64,000 nucleotides of DNA, from contig CANRPW010000010.1 of NCBI GenBank assembly GCA_947632615.1, positions 1 through 64,000 of the forward strand, in the 5' to 3' direction. Position 1 is the stretch's first letter. The number at the start of each line of letters is the position of its first letter. A program made the translations under genes and the position numbers. The notes under the pieces are model-generated. The model ran no database searches. It was not told the DNA's origin and saw only the letters and a list, made by a program, of their open reading frames with translations. This document shows, in pieces, positions 17,670 to 28,765 of the stretch. The DNA is from an uncultured Clostridia bacterium (GTDB lineage Bacteria > Bacillota > Clostridia > Lachnospirales > CAG-274).

Positions 17670-18500
17670 TCACCCTGCAACAAAACCCATAAAATGAGCC
17701 TCATAAACCGACTTTTTATCTTCCGAGGAAATATAGTTTAAAAAGTCCTCTGCTGCCTGAGCCTGAGCCTCGTCCGCATTGGCATTTTCTATAAGAGCAG
17801 CAGGGTAGGTTATATCTCCCGTGAGAGAATTGTCTATATATTCTATTATGTCAACCTTATCTTCAAAGCCGTAGGTGTCGGAGTAATACACCGTTCCCAC
17901 CTCGCAAGCTCCCTCGGCAACCGCCGTCAGAACCTTGCTTACGTTGTCCTGCTCGCTTATCTCAACACCACCGAGAGCCTCGGAGACCTCACGGGCATCT
18001 ATTATGCTTACGTCATCGGTCGCTTCAAGCTTGCCTAAGGCAATAAGCGCTTTTCTTGTATAAGCCCCTGCGGGCACCGTGCCGCCGGCTAAGGCTATGC
18101 TTTTTGCATTTGCCAGGCTTTCAAGCCCTGTTACTGTAGTGCCGCTGTTTTTGTATGTAATCAGCACAAGGCGGTTGTTTATAATATCCTTCCGTGTGCC
18201 GTCCTTTACAAGGCCGTTATCTTCAAGGGCGTCCATTTTGTCCTGTGCTGCGGAAAAGAATATGTCGCAGTCTGCCCCCTCTTTTATCTGATTTGCAAGA
18301 GTTCCCGAGCTGTCGGCATTTAAGTTGATAACAACACCGGGATGCTCCCCTTCATAGCTTTGGGCAAGCTCTGTCATAACGGAGTCAAGGCTTGCCGCAA
18401 TAAATACGTTAAGCTCTGTATTTGTCTGCTCGCTGCTTGTGCCCGAGCCGCAGCCTGTTATAAACGCCGCCATAAGTAAACCTAAAATTAATTTTTTCAT
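17670..18500 (-). CDS. modA: Molybdate-binding lipoprotein
   Basis: About 276 residues from the ATG at 18500 (MKKLILGLLMAAFITGC), which has GAGGT about 6 bases upstream; an ATG at 18512 overlaps the previous gene and is less likely. The signal peptide ends in a lipobox (FITGC) so the protein is lipid-anchored outside the membrane. Solute-binding motifs include VFIAASLDSVMTELA, DIFFSAAQDKMDAL and GACEVGTVYYSDTYG. It captures molybdate (perhaps also tungstate) for ModBC. Confidence 0.94.
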   Translation of the reverse strand: MKKLILGLLMAAFITGCGSGTSSEQTNTELNVFIAASLDSVMTELAQSYEGEHPGVVINLNADSSGTLANQIKEGADCDIFFSAAQDKMDALEDNGLVKDGTRKDIINNRLVLITYKNSGTTVTGLESLANAKSIALAGGTVPAGAYTRKALIALGKLEATDDVSIIDAREVSEALGGVEISEQDNVSKVLTAVAEGACEVGTVYYSDTYGFEDKVDIIEYIDNSLTGDITYPAALIENANADEAQAQAAEDFLNYISSEDKKSVYEAHFMGFVAG

Positions 18501-18508
18501 ATAATACC

Positions 18509-19441
18509 TCACTCATTTGCCGTGCCTGTCAGAACCTCTATGCCGTGCCTTACCACGGGCAGTATGTAGGGGAGTATCTCTCCCACCGCCTTGGGGCTGC
18601 CGGGAAGATTTATAATAAGGCTTTTGCCCCTTATGCCTGCCTCGCCGCGGCTTAGCATGGCTCTTTTGTTGATGGAAAGGGAATATGCCCTTATGCCCTG
18701 AGATATGCCGTCTGCCATTTTTGTACAGACCTCTTTTGTGACCTCGGGGGTAATATCCCTCTCTGAAAATCCCGTGCCGCCTACGGTGATTATAAGGTTA
18801 AGCCCCCTTTTGTCGCAAAGTCTTATAAGCGCCTCTCTCAGCTCACCCTCGTCATCGGGCATAAGTATGTTTTCCCAAACGTCATAGCCGTGAGATAACA
18901 GATATTCTTCCGCAAGAGGACCGCTTACGTCTTCTCTCTCGCCCCTGCTCGCCCTGTCGCTAAGGCTTATGACTGCCGCCGAGGGCTTGCTTTTGTCGGG
19001 AGGAAAAACCGAAACTCTGTCGCCCACCTTTATTTCTCCCCCTGTAATAACCTCCGCAAACACGCCTTCTCTTGGCATTATGCAGTCGTTCATTCTTTTA
19101 TATATCTCACAATGGCTGTGACATTTTTTGCCTATCTGACTTAGCCTTAAAACGGTCTGCCCTATATGTATAAGACTTCCCATATCAAGTTCTTTTAAGT
19201 CTATGCCCTCCACAACTATATTTTCGCCGAAGTCACCAAATTTCACATCTGCACCCTTTTTGCGAAAATCCTCTATTTTCTCATAAGACAAAAGGCTTAT
19301 CTGCCTGTGCCATTTGCCTGCGTGGGCATCATTTTCCATGCCCCAATTTGCTATGAGCTTTGCCCGCTCTACAGGCTTTTTTACCGTGCCTCTTTTTTCA
19401 CTTATACAAATTGCCAAAACCTTGCCTACACTATCCGCCAA
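18509..19441 (-). CDS. Fusion: MOSC domain and MogA-like domain
   Basis: A 310-residue fusion. Residues 1 to about 148 are a MOSC domain (MENDAHAGKWHRQISLLS, FGENIVVEGIDL, KCHSHCEIYKRM), a fold that binds sulfurated molybdenum cofactor. From about 155 it is a MoCF-biosynthesis (MogA/MoaB) domain that adenylylates molybdopterin (SLSDRASRGEREDVSGP, ITVGGTGFSERDITPEV, INLPGSPKAV). It starts at a TTG (19441) inside the end of moaA, so the exact start is uncertain. The fusion places molybdopterin activation and sulfurated-cofactor handling in one chain. Confidence 0.9.
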   Translation of the reverse strand: MADSVGKVLAICISEKRGTVKKPVERAKLIANWGMENDAHAGKWHRQISLLSYEKIEDFRKKGADVKFGDFGENIVVEGIDLKELDMGSLIHIGQTVLRLSQIGKKCHSHCEIYKRMNDCIMPREGVFAEVITGGEIKVGDRVSVFPPDKSKPSAAVISLSDRASRGEREDVSGPLAEEYLLSHGYDVWENILMPDDEGELREALIRLCDKRGLNLIITVGGTGFSERDITPEVTKEVCTKMADGISQGIRAYSLSINKRAMLSRGEAGIRGKSLIINLPGSPKAVGEILPYILPVVRHGIEVLTGTANE

Positions 19442-20354
19442 TTTTATTCATACCCCTTTTTTCGGTAATTTTGCTTTTGTCACTGAAACAATGCTCCTTG
19501 GGTTTGCTTTCAATGACCTTTGCAAAAGCCGCCGCCAATTTTTCTCTGTCGTATATGATATCCTTTATATAAATGCCGTCTTCATAGCAAAGACAGCTTT
19601 TTAAATAACCGTCGCTTGTAAGCCTTATCCTGTTGCAGCTATCACAAAAGGTGCGGCTTATGGGGCTTATAAAGCCTATTTTAATGCCCCTGCCCTTGTA
19701 ATATACCGCAGGGCCGTTTCCCTTGAATGAAAGCTTGTAAGCTTCGCCAAGCATTGACTTAAGCTCGGTGTTTAACAGGGGCTTAAAGCCTGCGCCGCAG
19801 CCTATGGGCATAAGCTCTATAAAGCGGATGTCGACCCCGATTTTTTCGGCAAATGAAATAAGGGGCAGAAAATCATCTTTATACTGCAAAACTGTGTTTA
19901 TTCTCACATCTATACCACAGCCTTTAAGGGCTTTTATTCCCTCTGTTACCGCGTGTAAACAGTCTTTTCCCGTTATTTTTTGATATTTGCTTCTGTCTAA
20001 GGTGTCAAGGCTCACGTTTACCGAATTTATACCCGCTTCCAAAAGGGCTTTGGCATATTTTGCCGCCAAAACGCCGTTGGTGGTAAGTGTGACTGACTTT
20101 ATGCCCTCTGTTTGTTTTATTTGCCTTATTATGTGGATAATATCCTTACGAAGGAGAGGCTCGCCCCCTGTTATTTTCACCTTTGTAATGCCTGCGCCCG
20201 CAGCAGCGCCGCAAATTTCCGCTAATTCGTCAGCCCCAAGAGCAGCCCCGCAAAAGTCGGCATTTTGAGGAAGGCAATAAACGCACCTGAGGTCGCACCT
20301 GTCGGTGACGGATATTCTCAGATAGTCTATTTCCCTTCCGAATTTATCCTTCAC
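19431..20354 (-). CDS. moaA: GTP 3',8-cyclase MoaA
   Basis: A 307-residue radical SAM enzyme that converts GTP to 3',8-cyclo-GTP, the first step of molybdopterin synthesis. The SAM cluster motif CDLRCVYC gives Cys 20, 24 and 27. The C-terminal cluster is in [19 protein letters not shown], and the essential terminal Gly-Gly is present. The start is a GTG overlapping moaC by 11 bases. It is a little shorter than many MoaA proteins, but no motif is missing. Confidence 0.96.
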   Translation of the reverse strand: MKDKFGREIDYLRISVTDRCDLRCVYCLPQNADFCGAALGADELAEICGAAAGAGITKVKITGGEPLLRKDIIHIIRQIKQTEGIKSVTLTTNGVLAAKYAKALLEAGINSVNVSLDTLDRSKYQKITGKDCLHAVTEGIKALKGCGIDVRINTVLQYKDDFLPLISFAEKIGVDIRFIELMPIGCGAGFKPLLNTELKSMLGEAYKLSFKGNGPAVYYKGRGIKIGFISPISRTFCDSCNRIRLTSDGYLKSCLCYEDGIYIKDIIYDREKLAAAFAKVIESKPKEHCFSDKSKITEKRGMNKIGG

Positions 20355-20820
20355 TTGAAGCCTCCCAAAGTCCGCTTTTGCCCCCGGACTTTTTTAATAA
20401 CCTGACCTCGCCTATTTTCATACCTTTGTCCACCGCCTTACACATATCGTATACGGTGAGCAGAGCCGTCATAACTCCCGTAAGAGCCTCCATTTCGACC
20501 CCGGTTTTGCCCACAGTCGCCGCAGTGCAATATGCTGTAATAGTCCGTCCGTCATTCTTTGGCTCAAAATCTATGCTCACCTTAGTAAGCCCTATTATAT
20601 GACAAAGAGGTATAAGCTCGGAAGTCTTTTTTGCGCCCATAATGCCTGCAATACGAGCCGTACCAAGCACATCGCCCTTTGTTATGTCCCCTGAATATAT
20701 ACGTCTGAAGCACTCTTCTGACATGGTTATCTCGCCCCTTGCCACCGCCTCTCTTTTGGTGTCGGGCTTTTCTCCCACATCTACCATTATTGCCTCGCCC
20801 CTATCATTAAAATGAGTCAT
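20344..20820 (-). CDS. moaC: Cyclic pyranopterin monophosphate synthase MoaC
   Basis: A 158-residue protein of usual length. It rearranges the MoaA product to cyclic pyranopterin monophosphate. Visible are the N-terminal [35 protein letters not shown] with the catalytic-region histidine, [15 protein letters not shown] and the C-terminal lysine-rich [10 protein letters not shown]. It follows the MoeA-like gene by 3 bases. Confidence 0.97.
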   Translation of the reverse strand: MTHFNDRGEAIMVDVGEKPDTKREAVARGEITMSEECFRRIYSGDITKGDVLGTARIAGIMGAKKTSELIPLCHIIGLTKVSIDFEPKNDGRTITAYCTAATVGKTGVEMEALTGVMTALLTVYDMCKAVDKGMKIGEVRLLKKSGGKSGLWEASSEG

Positions 20821-20823
20821 ACG

Positions 20824-21840
20824 TCATCTACCCTTTCCAAAGCCGCAGTCGGGGAAAATGCAGGTCTTGCAGTTAAGGCAAAAGCCGCCCTCTCCCATTA
20901 CGGCAATATCCTCTTTTTTTATCCTCTCTCCCGCAGCCAATACGGGAAGAATTATGTCAAAAACAGTTCTCTTCGAGTGCATAACGCACCCCGGCAGCCC
21001 CAAAACGGGCACTTCGCCCAGATAAGCTACCATAAGCATTGCCCCGGGAAGCACAGGCGCGCCATGGGTGACTACCTCCGCCCCGGAATTTTTAATGGCA
21101 AGGGGCGTTCTGTCGTCGGGGTCTACGCTCATTCCCCCGGTGCAAATTATAATGTCAACGCCCTTTTCCTTAAGCTCTTTTATGTGAGTGCTTATTGCCT
21201 CGGTGTCATCTCCACTTAAAAAGACGTCTGCCGTTTCAATTCCAAATTCCTTTAGCTTTGCAGTTACAACAGGGGTAAAATCGTCCTTTATAAGCCCCTT
21301 TTTCACCTCGCTGCCTGTGGCTATAATGCCTGCTGTTTTTAGTATGTAGGGCTTTATTTCAAACACAGGGGCTTCGGTTTGTGCAGCCTGCGCCATTTTT
21401 TCCTTCTTTATAACAAGGGGTATGACCCTCATTCCCCCAAGCCTATCGCCCTTTTTTACGGGTATGTTGCCGTGACGGCTCGCTATTGTTATTTCTCCTA
21501 AGGAGTTGAGCCTTTTAAGCTTTTCGCTGTTCACTTTAAAAAGTCCGTCTGTGTCTGCTATCAACTCCACCTTGCCCTCGCTTATTTCCGAAGGGCTTAA
21601 GCCGTTGCCTTTGCAAATATCAAAAAGCTGCATGGCAGCCTCGTTTTCGTGAAGCAGGGTTTCGTCATTTTCCCAAATATATATATGCTCCTTGCCTACG
21701 CTAAGGAGTACGGGGATATCTTCTTCTTTAATAATGTGTCCCTTTTTAAAAACAGGGCCTTTTTCAACGCCCTTTATTATTCTTGTTATGTCGTGGCATA
21801 AAATATGTCCTACGGCATCTTCGGTTTTTAAAAGCTTCAT
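20824..21840 (-). CDS. MoeA-like molybdopterin-binding protein with a Cys-rich tail
   Basis: A 338-residue protein whose residues about 165-310 form a molybdopterin-binding (MoCF/MogA-like) domain: GIIATGSEVKKGLIKDDFTP, CTGGMSVDPDDRTPLAIK, PGAMLMVAYLGEVPVLGLPG. The N-terminal 160 residues are not standard MoeA. The C terminus has a cysteine knot-like tail, CLNCKTCIFPDCGFGKG, which looks able to bind a metal. It resembles the molybdopterin-binding proteins often found with selenium-dependent hydroxylases and may replace MoeA in molybdate insertion. It is the first gene of the operon; GGGGGT precedes the ATG. Confidence 0.78.
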   Translation of the reverse strand: MKLLKTEDAVGHILCHDITRIIKGVEKGPVFKKGHIIKEEDIPVLLSVGKEHIYIWENDETLLHENEAAMQLFDICKGNGLSPSEISEGKVELIADTDGLFKVNSEKLKRLNSLGEITIASRHGNIPVKKGDRLGGMRVIPLVIKKEKMAQAAQTEAPVFEIKPYILKTAGIIATGSEVKKGLIKDDFTPVVTAKLKEFGIETADVFLSGDDTEAISTHIKELKEKGVDIIICTGGMSVDPDDRTPLAIKNSGAEVVTHGAPVLPGAMLMVAYLGEVPVLGLPGCVMHSKRTVFDIILPVLAAGERIKKEDIAVMGEGGFCLNCKTCIFPDCGFGKGR

Positions 21841-21884
21841 ATAAAGACCCCCGTTTCTTTAAAAATTCATATGCTGTCAGTTTA

Positions 21885-21913
21885 ATTATATAGATTTTTT
21901 TCCAAAAAAACAA
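21885..21913 (-). promoter_or_regulatory. Promoter of the molybdopterin/molybdate operon
   Basis: Minus-strand TTGTTT (21908-21913) and TATAAT (21885-21890) stand 17 bases apart, giving a 44-base leader. No Moco riboswitch is visible in this short leader. Confidence 0.6.
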
Positions 21914-21972
21914 GCTTTTTTAACAAGGCGCTCCGGCGCAAAACTACGTATTTGAATATTTCTTAAAACTCC

Positions 21973-22001
21973 TTGACTTTTCATATATAATTTTATAAAA
22001 T
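21973..22001 (+). promoter_or_regulatory. Promoter of pyrG
   Basis: TTGACT (21973-21978) and TAAAAT (21996-22001) are 17 bases apart. The leader of about 50 bases starts with a pyrimidine-poor, purine-rich stretch; I could not confirm a CTP-sensing reiterative start. Confidence 0.55.
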
Positions 22002-22036
22002 TAAGGGTAAGTTTGTTGTTTAGAAAAAAGAAGTAA

Positions 22037-23659
<1,623 letters not shown>

Positions 23660-23679
23660 GGTAAATAACTTCGTCCTGC

Positions 23680-23799
23680 CGATGGGAGAGGCGAGGTGCA
23701 AAACAAAGGGAGACCGCGCTGCGGTCTCCCTTTGTTTTGTACCTCGCCTCTCCCATCGCCCTCGTTATTTAAACCGTCCCTGACGGTTTAAAAACGAGG
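23680..23799. repeat. Two-part intergenic palindrome between convergent genes
   Basis: The long hairpin is 23680-23758: two 38-base arms with one mismatch and a 3-base loop. The short hairpin is 23760-23799 (about 19-base arms, loop CCT). It fills the gap between the ends of pyrG and ctpA. The order is long then short on the plus strand, the reverse of most other copies. It may serve as a bidirectional terminator; a T-run follows neither arm clearly. Confidence 0.93.
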
Positions 23800-23805
23800 C
23801 AATTC

Positions 23806-25164
23806 TTAACTTGATAGCTTCAAAAGCTCCCTATAGGCGGTTTCTAATACGTCGTCACGTTCTACCTGTCTTGCATACAAAGCAAGATTAAGGCTGTTCA
23901 CGGTTTCGTCGTCAAGTTCCACCGTTGCCTTAAGCCCTGCCTTGGTCTGGAAGGTGGCAAGTGAGCGCTTTACATCTCCGGTAGTATTTACTTTATAGCC
24001 TAAATATCTGAATACAGCCTTTATTTTGTCAGACTCTAAGGTGTCTTCCTTTGAAACTGTATACATTGTGTTTACTTCTATGTCGGGGGGCACACCCTTT
24101 TCGTTTATGGTGTTGCCGTTTCTTGAAAAATACTCCATAGTAGTAAGCTTGAGCTTGCCTAAATTGGGCAGGCTGGCTATAGTCTGAACAACTCCCTTGC
24201 CAAATGTGGTCTGACCTACCACAAAGCCGGCTTCCGACTCTTTGATGGCGCTGGCTATTATTTCAGCAGCAGAAGCCGTCATAGAGTTTGTGAGCACAGC
24301 TATCTGGTTGAATGGCTTTCTTTTAAGGTTTGAAAATGTCTCTTCAATGCTTCCCGTTTTGTCCTGAGTGTACATAATACGACCTTCGGGGACTATCTTT
24401 TTGCATATCTCCACAGCCTCGTCAACCAAGCCGCCGGAGTTTCCTCTGAGGTCTAATATTATTTTACTCATACCCTTTTTTCGTGCCCACTGTATAGCTT
24501 CTTCAAACTCCTTTGAAGTGCCCGTTGAAATTGCCGTTATTTGTATGTAACCTATTTCGTCCCAGTCTTCTGTCATATCTACTGTCATAAGGTCGTCCAT
24601 TTCTGAATAAAAAACTGTTTTTACCTTAACGGCTTCAAGATCAAACTTAAATTCGTTTATTTTATTGTTTCTGAGAATTGACAGGTCATATTTAGGCTCG
24701 CTTACATTAGTAAGCATATCTGACACCTCTTCATATGATTTATACAGTGTGTTGTGGCCATTTATAACGGTTATCTTATCACCAACAAGAAGTCCGTTTG
24801 CCTGAGCGGGGCTTTGGGGCATAATTTCGGTTATCACAGGATAGTCTTCGGTGGTGGCAAAGGCAAAGCCTGTGGCATACACCTCATTTTCCACATTCTG
24901 AATAAAAGCGTCGTATTCTTCGTCGGTATAAAATTCAGAATAGTCATCAAGGCTTGATGCCATAGCCGCAACAGCCGCGGCAACCAACTTGTCGTTGTCT
25001 ACATCGCTGCCCACATAGTTTTTATTTATATATTCCATAACTCCCGCAAGATAGCCCCCTGCATCTTCCGGATTTTTAAAATAGCTTTTGCCGCTCTCCT
25101 CTGCATATACCGTATTTGAAAGCAGAATTGCCGCTGCTATAAAAGCGACCGTAAAACGCTTCAT
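23806..25164 (-). CDS. C-terminal processing peptidase (S41 family)
   Basis: About 452 residues from the ATG at 25164 (MKRFTVAFIAAAILLSN); AAGGGG lies 8 bases upstream, whereas the in-frame GTG at 25173 overlaps it. A signal peptide ends near VYA-EES, so it is exported. A PDZ domain spans about residues 95-175. The catalytic serine lies in NSMTASAAEIIASA and the lysine in GQTTFGKGVVQT, the Ser-Lys dyad of CtpA/CtpB proteases. A putative peptidoglycan-binding repeat closes the protein. It overlaps pgsA. Confidence 0.93.
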   Translation of the reverse strand: MKRFTVAFIAAAILLSNTVYAEESGKSYFKNPEDAGGYLAGVMEYINKNYVGSDVDNDKLVAAAVAAMASSLDDYSEFYTDEEYDAFIQNVENEVYATGFAFATTEDYPVITEIMPQSPAQANGLLVGDKITVINGHNTLYKSYEEVSDMLTNVSEPKYDLSILRNNKINEFKFDLEAVKVKTVFYSEMDDLMTVDMTEDWDEIGYIQITAISTGTSKEFEEAIQWARKKGMSKIILDLRGNSGGLVDEAVEICKKIVPEGRIMYTQDKTGSIEETFSNLKRKPFNQIAVLTNSMTASAAEIIASAIKESEAGFVVGQTTFGKGVVQTIASLPNLGKLKLTTMEYFSRNGNTINEKGVPPDIEVNTMYTVSKEDTLESDKIKAVFRYLGYKVNTTGDVKRSLATFQTKAGLKATVELDDETVNSLNLALYARQVERDDVLETAYRELLKLSS

Positions 25165-25169
25165 AAACA

Positions 25170-25706
25170 TCACCCCTTAAGAACGCTCTTATTTTTTATA
25201 AGATAATCAACAGCGGAAATAACTGTAAGAACAGTGGCAACCGCTATAATAAATACAGTAAGAATTTTTAATACATCTAAATTAAGCAAAAGAAGTATTA
25301 TCATGAGCATCTGGGAAATCGTTTTTGCCTTTCCCCAGGGTGAAGCAGCAATAACAACGCCCTTTTCCACCGCCAATGTGCGAAAGCCCGTTATCATAAA
25401 TTCTCTTGCAATAATAATTATAACCACAACCAAAGGCAGTGAAATAACCGACCCCGGCACATTTGTAAGAGCGATCATAGCAGAGGAGCAAAGCAGCTTG
25501 TCCGCAAGAGGATCTATAAATTTGCCAAAATCCGTTATAAGATTATATTTTCTTGCTATGTACCCGTCAAGGCAGTCAGTCAGAGATGCTATTATAAACA
25601 CCGCAAGAGCCGCATATCTGCCGTAGGGTATGGGGCATAACAAAAAAACAAGAAATATAGGTATCAATATGATCCTAAGCATTGTGAGCTTGTTTGGCAA
25701 ATTCAT
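25170..25706 (-). CDS. pgsA: CDP-diacylglycerol-glycerol-3-phosphate 3-phosphatidyltransferase
   Basis: A 178-residue integral membrane enzyme that makes phosphatidylglycerophosphate from CDP-diacylglycerol and glycerol 3-phosphate. The CDP-alcohol phosphotransferase signature is complete across DCLDGYIARKY and TDFGKFIDPLADKLL (about residues 42-71). Five or so membrane helices are visible. It starts MNLPNKLTMLRI, immediately after rimO, a common clostridial order. Confidence 0.96.
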   Translation of the reverse strand: MNLPNKLTMLRIILIPIFLVFLLCPIPYGRYAALAVFIIASLTDCLDGYIARKYNLITDFGKFIDPLADKLLCSSAMIALTNVPGSVISLPLVVVIIIIAREFMITGFRTLAVEKGVVIAASPWGKAKTISQMLMIILLLLNLDVLKILTVFIIAVATVLTVISAVDYLIKNKSVLKG

Positions 25707-25707
25707 A

Positions 25708-27051
25708 TTATCCCTCCTTTGCTTCCTGACCTACAAGGTCATATTCCGACGATGAGGTTATTAAAACCTCTGTATAATCTCCCGAGAGAAGCTCTCTGTC
25801 AGAGCCAAAGAACACATATCCGTCTATCTCATAACAATCTCTGTAGCTTCTGCCTATATAAACACCATCCTCGCCGGAAAGCTTGCCTTCCACCATTACT
25901 TCCAGCTTTCTTCCGATATATCCCTTGCAAATTCTTTCGGATATTTCGTTCTGAAGCTCCATTATCTCGCGTTTTCTTCTTTTCTTGGTAGAATGGTGGA
26001 TCTGTCTCTTCATTTTGGCGGCAGGCGTGCCGTCCTCTCTTGAATATTCAAAAACCCCAAGTCTGTCAAAGCCCACTTTATTAATAAACTCTTTAAGTAT
26101 GTTAAAGTCCTCCTCGGTCTCACCGGGGAAGCCTACTATAAGGGTGGTACGCAGGCAAATATCAGGCACGGCTCGTCTTAATTTATCTATTATTCCGTAA
26201 AGCTCTGCCTGTCTGCTGCGCCTGCCCATCATTTTAAGCACATTGTCTGAGGCGTGCTGTATGGGCATATCAAGATAATGGCATATTTTAGGGTTGGTCG
26301 CCATTTCAAGTATAAGCTCGTCTGTTATATTTTCGGGATAGGCGTAGAGTATTCTTATCCACCTTATGCCCTCTACCTCAGACAGCTTTTTAAGAAGGGT
26401 GTGAAGGCAGGGCTTTTCATATATGTCTTTGCCATAAAGGGCAGTGTCTTGGGCTACGATTATAAGCTCAGTAACGCCCTTTTCCGCAAGGAGCTTAGTC
26501 TCTTCAACAAGGCTTTCTATAGTTCTGCTTCTATAACGCCCCCTAAGGGATGGAATAGTGCAATAGGTGCAATGAGCATCGCAGCCCTCGGCAATTTTAA
26601 GATATGCAAAGCCGCCTATAGATGTCATCATTCTCATCATAGGCAGGCTTTCGTCAAGCCTTTTGTCTTTATCGGTTATTTTAATAACGTTCTTGCCGCC
26701 GTCTATGACTGCCTTTATTACGTCACCTATGTCCTCAAAGTCAGCCGTTCCCACAACGGCATCCACCTCGGGCAGGAGCTTAAATATCTCATTTTTATAC
26801 CTCTGAGCCATGCAGCCTGTCACAATAAGACCCTTGAGCTTTCCTGTCTGCTTATACTCGGAGACCCTGAGAATATTCTCAATAGCCTCTTCGCTGGCTT
26901 CTGCAATAAAGCCGCAGCTATTTATTATAATTATGTCAGCATCTGCCTCGTCTTGTGTTATAATATATCCTTCTCTGTCAATAAGCCCCAGCATTATCTC
27001 GGAATCAACGAGATTTTTGTCGCAGCCTAAGGATATAAAGCATATTTTCAT
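25708..27051 (-). CDS. rimO: Ribosomal protein S12 methylthiotransferase RimO
   Basis: A 447-residue radical SAM methylthiotransferase that modifies an aspartate of ribosomal protein S12. The N-terminal UPF0004 domain has SLGCDKNLVDSEIMLG and NSCGFI, with cysteines for the auxiliary cluster. The radical SAM motif is CDAHCTYCTIPSLRG (about residue 147). A TRAM domain lies at the C terminus. KNLVDSE separates RimO from MiaB. It follows fhs by 15 bases, so fhs-rimO-pgsA-ctpA are likely one transcript. Confidence 0.96.
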   Translation of the reverse strand: MKICFISLGCDKNLVDSEIMLGLIDREGYIITQDEADADIIIINSCGFIAEASEEAIENILRVSEYKQTGKLKGLIVTGCMAQRYKNEIFKLLPEVDAVVGTADFEDIGDVIKAVIDGGKNVIKITDKDKRLDESLPMMRMMTSIGGFAYLKIAEGCDAHCTYCTIPSLRGRYRSRTIESLVEETKLLAEKGVTELIIVAQDTALYGKDIYEKPCLHTLLKKLSEVEGIRWIRILYAYPENITDELILEMATNPKICHYLDMPIQHASDNVLKMMGRRSRQAELYGIIDKLRRAVPDICLRTTLIVGFPGETEEDFNILKEFINKVGFDRLGVFEYSREDGTPAAKMKRQIHHSTKKRRKREIMELQNEISERICKGYIGRKLEVMVEGKLSGEDGVYIGRSYRDCYEIDGYVFFGSDRELLSGDYTEVLITSSSEYDLVGQEAKEG

Positions 27052-27066
27052 ACAATCACCCTAAAA

Positions 27067-28740
27067 TCAGAATAAGCCCGAAACCGTGCCGTCACCTGCG
27101 ACATCAATGCCCTCGGCGGCGGGTCTTTTGGGAAGTCCCGGCATTGTCATAATATTACCCGAAAGAGCAACAGCAAAGCCTGCGCCCGCAGAGATCGTCA
27201 CGCTCCTTATGCTTATATTAAAGCCTCTGGGTCTGCCCTGAAGAGCAGCATTGTCAGACAGTGAATACTGTGTTTTTGCAATACATACGGGCACATTTTT
27301 ATAGCCTATAGCCTCTATTTTTGCAATATCCTTTTTAGCCTTAGGCGCAAAGTCTACGCCGTCGGCGCCGTAAATTTCTTTTGCTATTATCTCTATTTTT
27401 TCTGCAATAGGAAGGTCTGTGTCGTAGAGAGGCTTAAAGTGGCTTTCCTTGCTGTCAAGCACTGCCATTACCTTTTTGGCAAGAGCCTCTCCGCCTTCGC
27501 CGCCTTTAGCCCATACCTCGGAAAGTGCAAACTCAGCGCCCATTTCCTCACAGCGGCTTCTGATATATTCGGTTTCTTCCGCCGTATCGCTTGTGAAGGC
27601 ATTAAGTGTAACTACCACAGGCACGCCATATTTGTTCAGGTTTTCTATATGCTTTTCAAGATTTACAAAGCCTTTTTTAACTGCCTCAAGGTTAGGCGCA
27701 TTAAGCTCGGTCTTTGCTACGCCGCCGTTATATTTAAGAGAGCGGACAGTTGCTACAAGCACGCAGCAATCGGGCTTAAGCCCTGCAAAACGGCACTTGA
27801 TGTCAAAGAATTTTTCTGCCCCGAGGTCGGCGCCGAAGCCCGCCTCTGTTATTGCTATGTCAGAAAGTCCCATAGCTATTTTAGTAGCCTTTACGGAATT
27901 GCAGCCGTGAGCTATATTTGCAAACGGACCGCAGTGTATTATTGCCGGTGTATGCTCTAAGGTCTGAACAAGGTTGGGCTTTAAAGCATCTTTCAAAAGG
28001 GCAGTCATTGCCCCTGCGGCCTTAAGGTCTCCCGCGGTAACAGGCTCTCCGTCATAATTATAGCCGACAATTATTCTTGAAAGTCTTGCCTTAAGATCCT
28101 CAATGTCTTCGGCAAGGCACATAATAGCCATTATCTCTGAAGCAACGGTTATCTGGAAGCTATCCTCACGCACAACACCGTCCATTTTAGAGCCAAGACC
28201 TATGACGATAGATCTGAGCGCTCTGTCGTTCATATCGAGGACTCTTTTCCAAGTGATGGTCTTAGGGTCTATTCTGAGCTCGTTTCCCTGCTGCAAATGA
28301 TTGTCAAGCATGGCAGAAAGGAGATTGTTTGCCGTAGTCATGGCGTGTATATCTCCCGTAAAATGAAGATTGATGTCCTCCATAGGCACTACCTGAGCAT
28401 AGCCGCCGCCTGCGGCGCCGCCCTTTATGCCAAAGCAAGGACCAAGTGAGGGCTCTCTTAATGCCACGATAGATTTCTTGCCAAGCCTGTTAAGTCCCTG
28501 TGCAAGACCTATGGTAGTGGTAGTCTTTCCCTCTCCCGCAGGTGTGGGATTTATTGCGGTAACAAGTACAAGCTTGCCCTTTTTACCGCTGCTTAAAACG
28601 TCATTGTAAAGCTTGTCCGAAAGCTTAGCCTTATATTTTCCGTAAAATTCAAGCTCTTCTGTGTCTATTCCAAAATTCTTGGCAACCTTTTCGATAGGGT
28701 ACATTTCAGCTTCTTGTGCTATTTGAATATCTGTTTTCAT
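27067..28740 (-). CDS. fhs: Formate-tetrahydrofolate ligase
   Basis: About 557 residues from the ATG at 28740; an ATG at 28746 is also in frame but only 3 bases from GGAGG. The enzyme makes 10-formyl-tetrahydrofolate from formate, ATP and THF, and serves one-carbon metabolism or the Wood-Ljungdahl route. Motifs include the P-loop-like [18 protein letters not shown] (residues about 65-82), [23 protein letters not shown] and the C-terminal [11 protein letters not shown]. Whether this organism is an acetogen cannot be told from one gene. Confidence 0.97.
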   Translation of the reverse strand: MKTDIQIAQEAEMYPIEKVAKNFGIDTEELEFYGKYKAKLSDKLYNDVLSSGKKGKLVLVTAINPTPAGEGKTTTTIGLAQGLNRLGKKSIVALREPSLGPCFGIKGGAAGGGYAQVVPMEDINLHFTGDIHAMTTANNLLSAMLDNHLQQGNELRIDPKTITWKRVLDMNDRALRSIVIGLGSKMDGVVREDSFQITVASEIMAIMCLAEDIEDLKARLSRIIVGYNYDGEPVTAGDLKAAGAMTALLKDALKPNLVQTLEHTPAIIHCGPFANIAHGCNSVKATKIAMGLSDIAITEAGFGADLGAEKFFDIKCRFAGLKPDCCVLVATVRSLKYNGGVAKTELNAPNLEAVKKGFVNLEKHIENLNKYGVPVVVTLNAFTSDTAEETEYIRSRCEEMGAEFALSEVWAKGGEGGEALAKKVMAVLDSKESHFKPLYDTDLPIAEKIEIIAKEIYGADGVDFAPKAKKDIAKIEAIGYKNVPVCIAKTQYSLSDNAALQGRPRGFNISIRSVTISAGAGFAVALSGNIMTMPGLPKRPAAEGIDVAGDGTVSGLF

Positions 28741-28765
28741 AATCATGATCCTCCTTTGTTTTATT

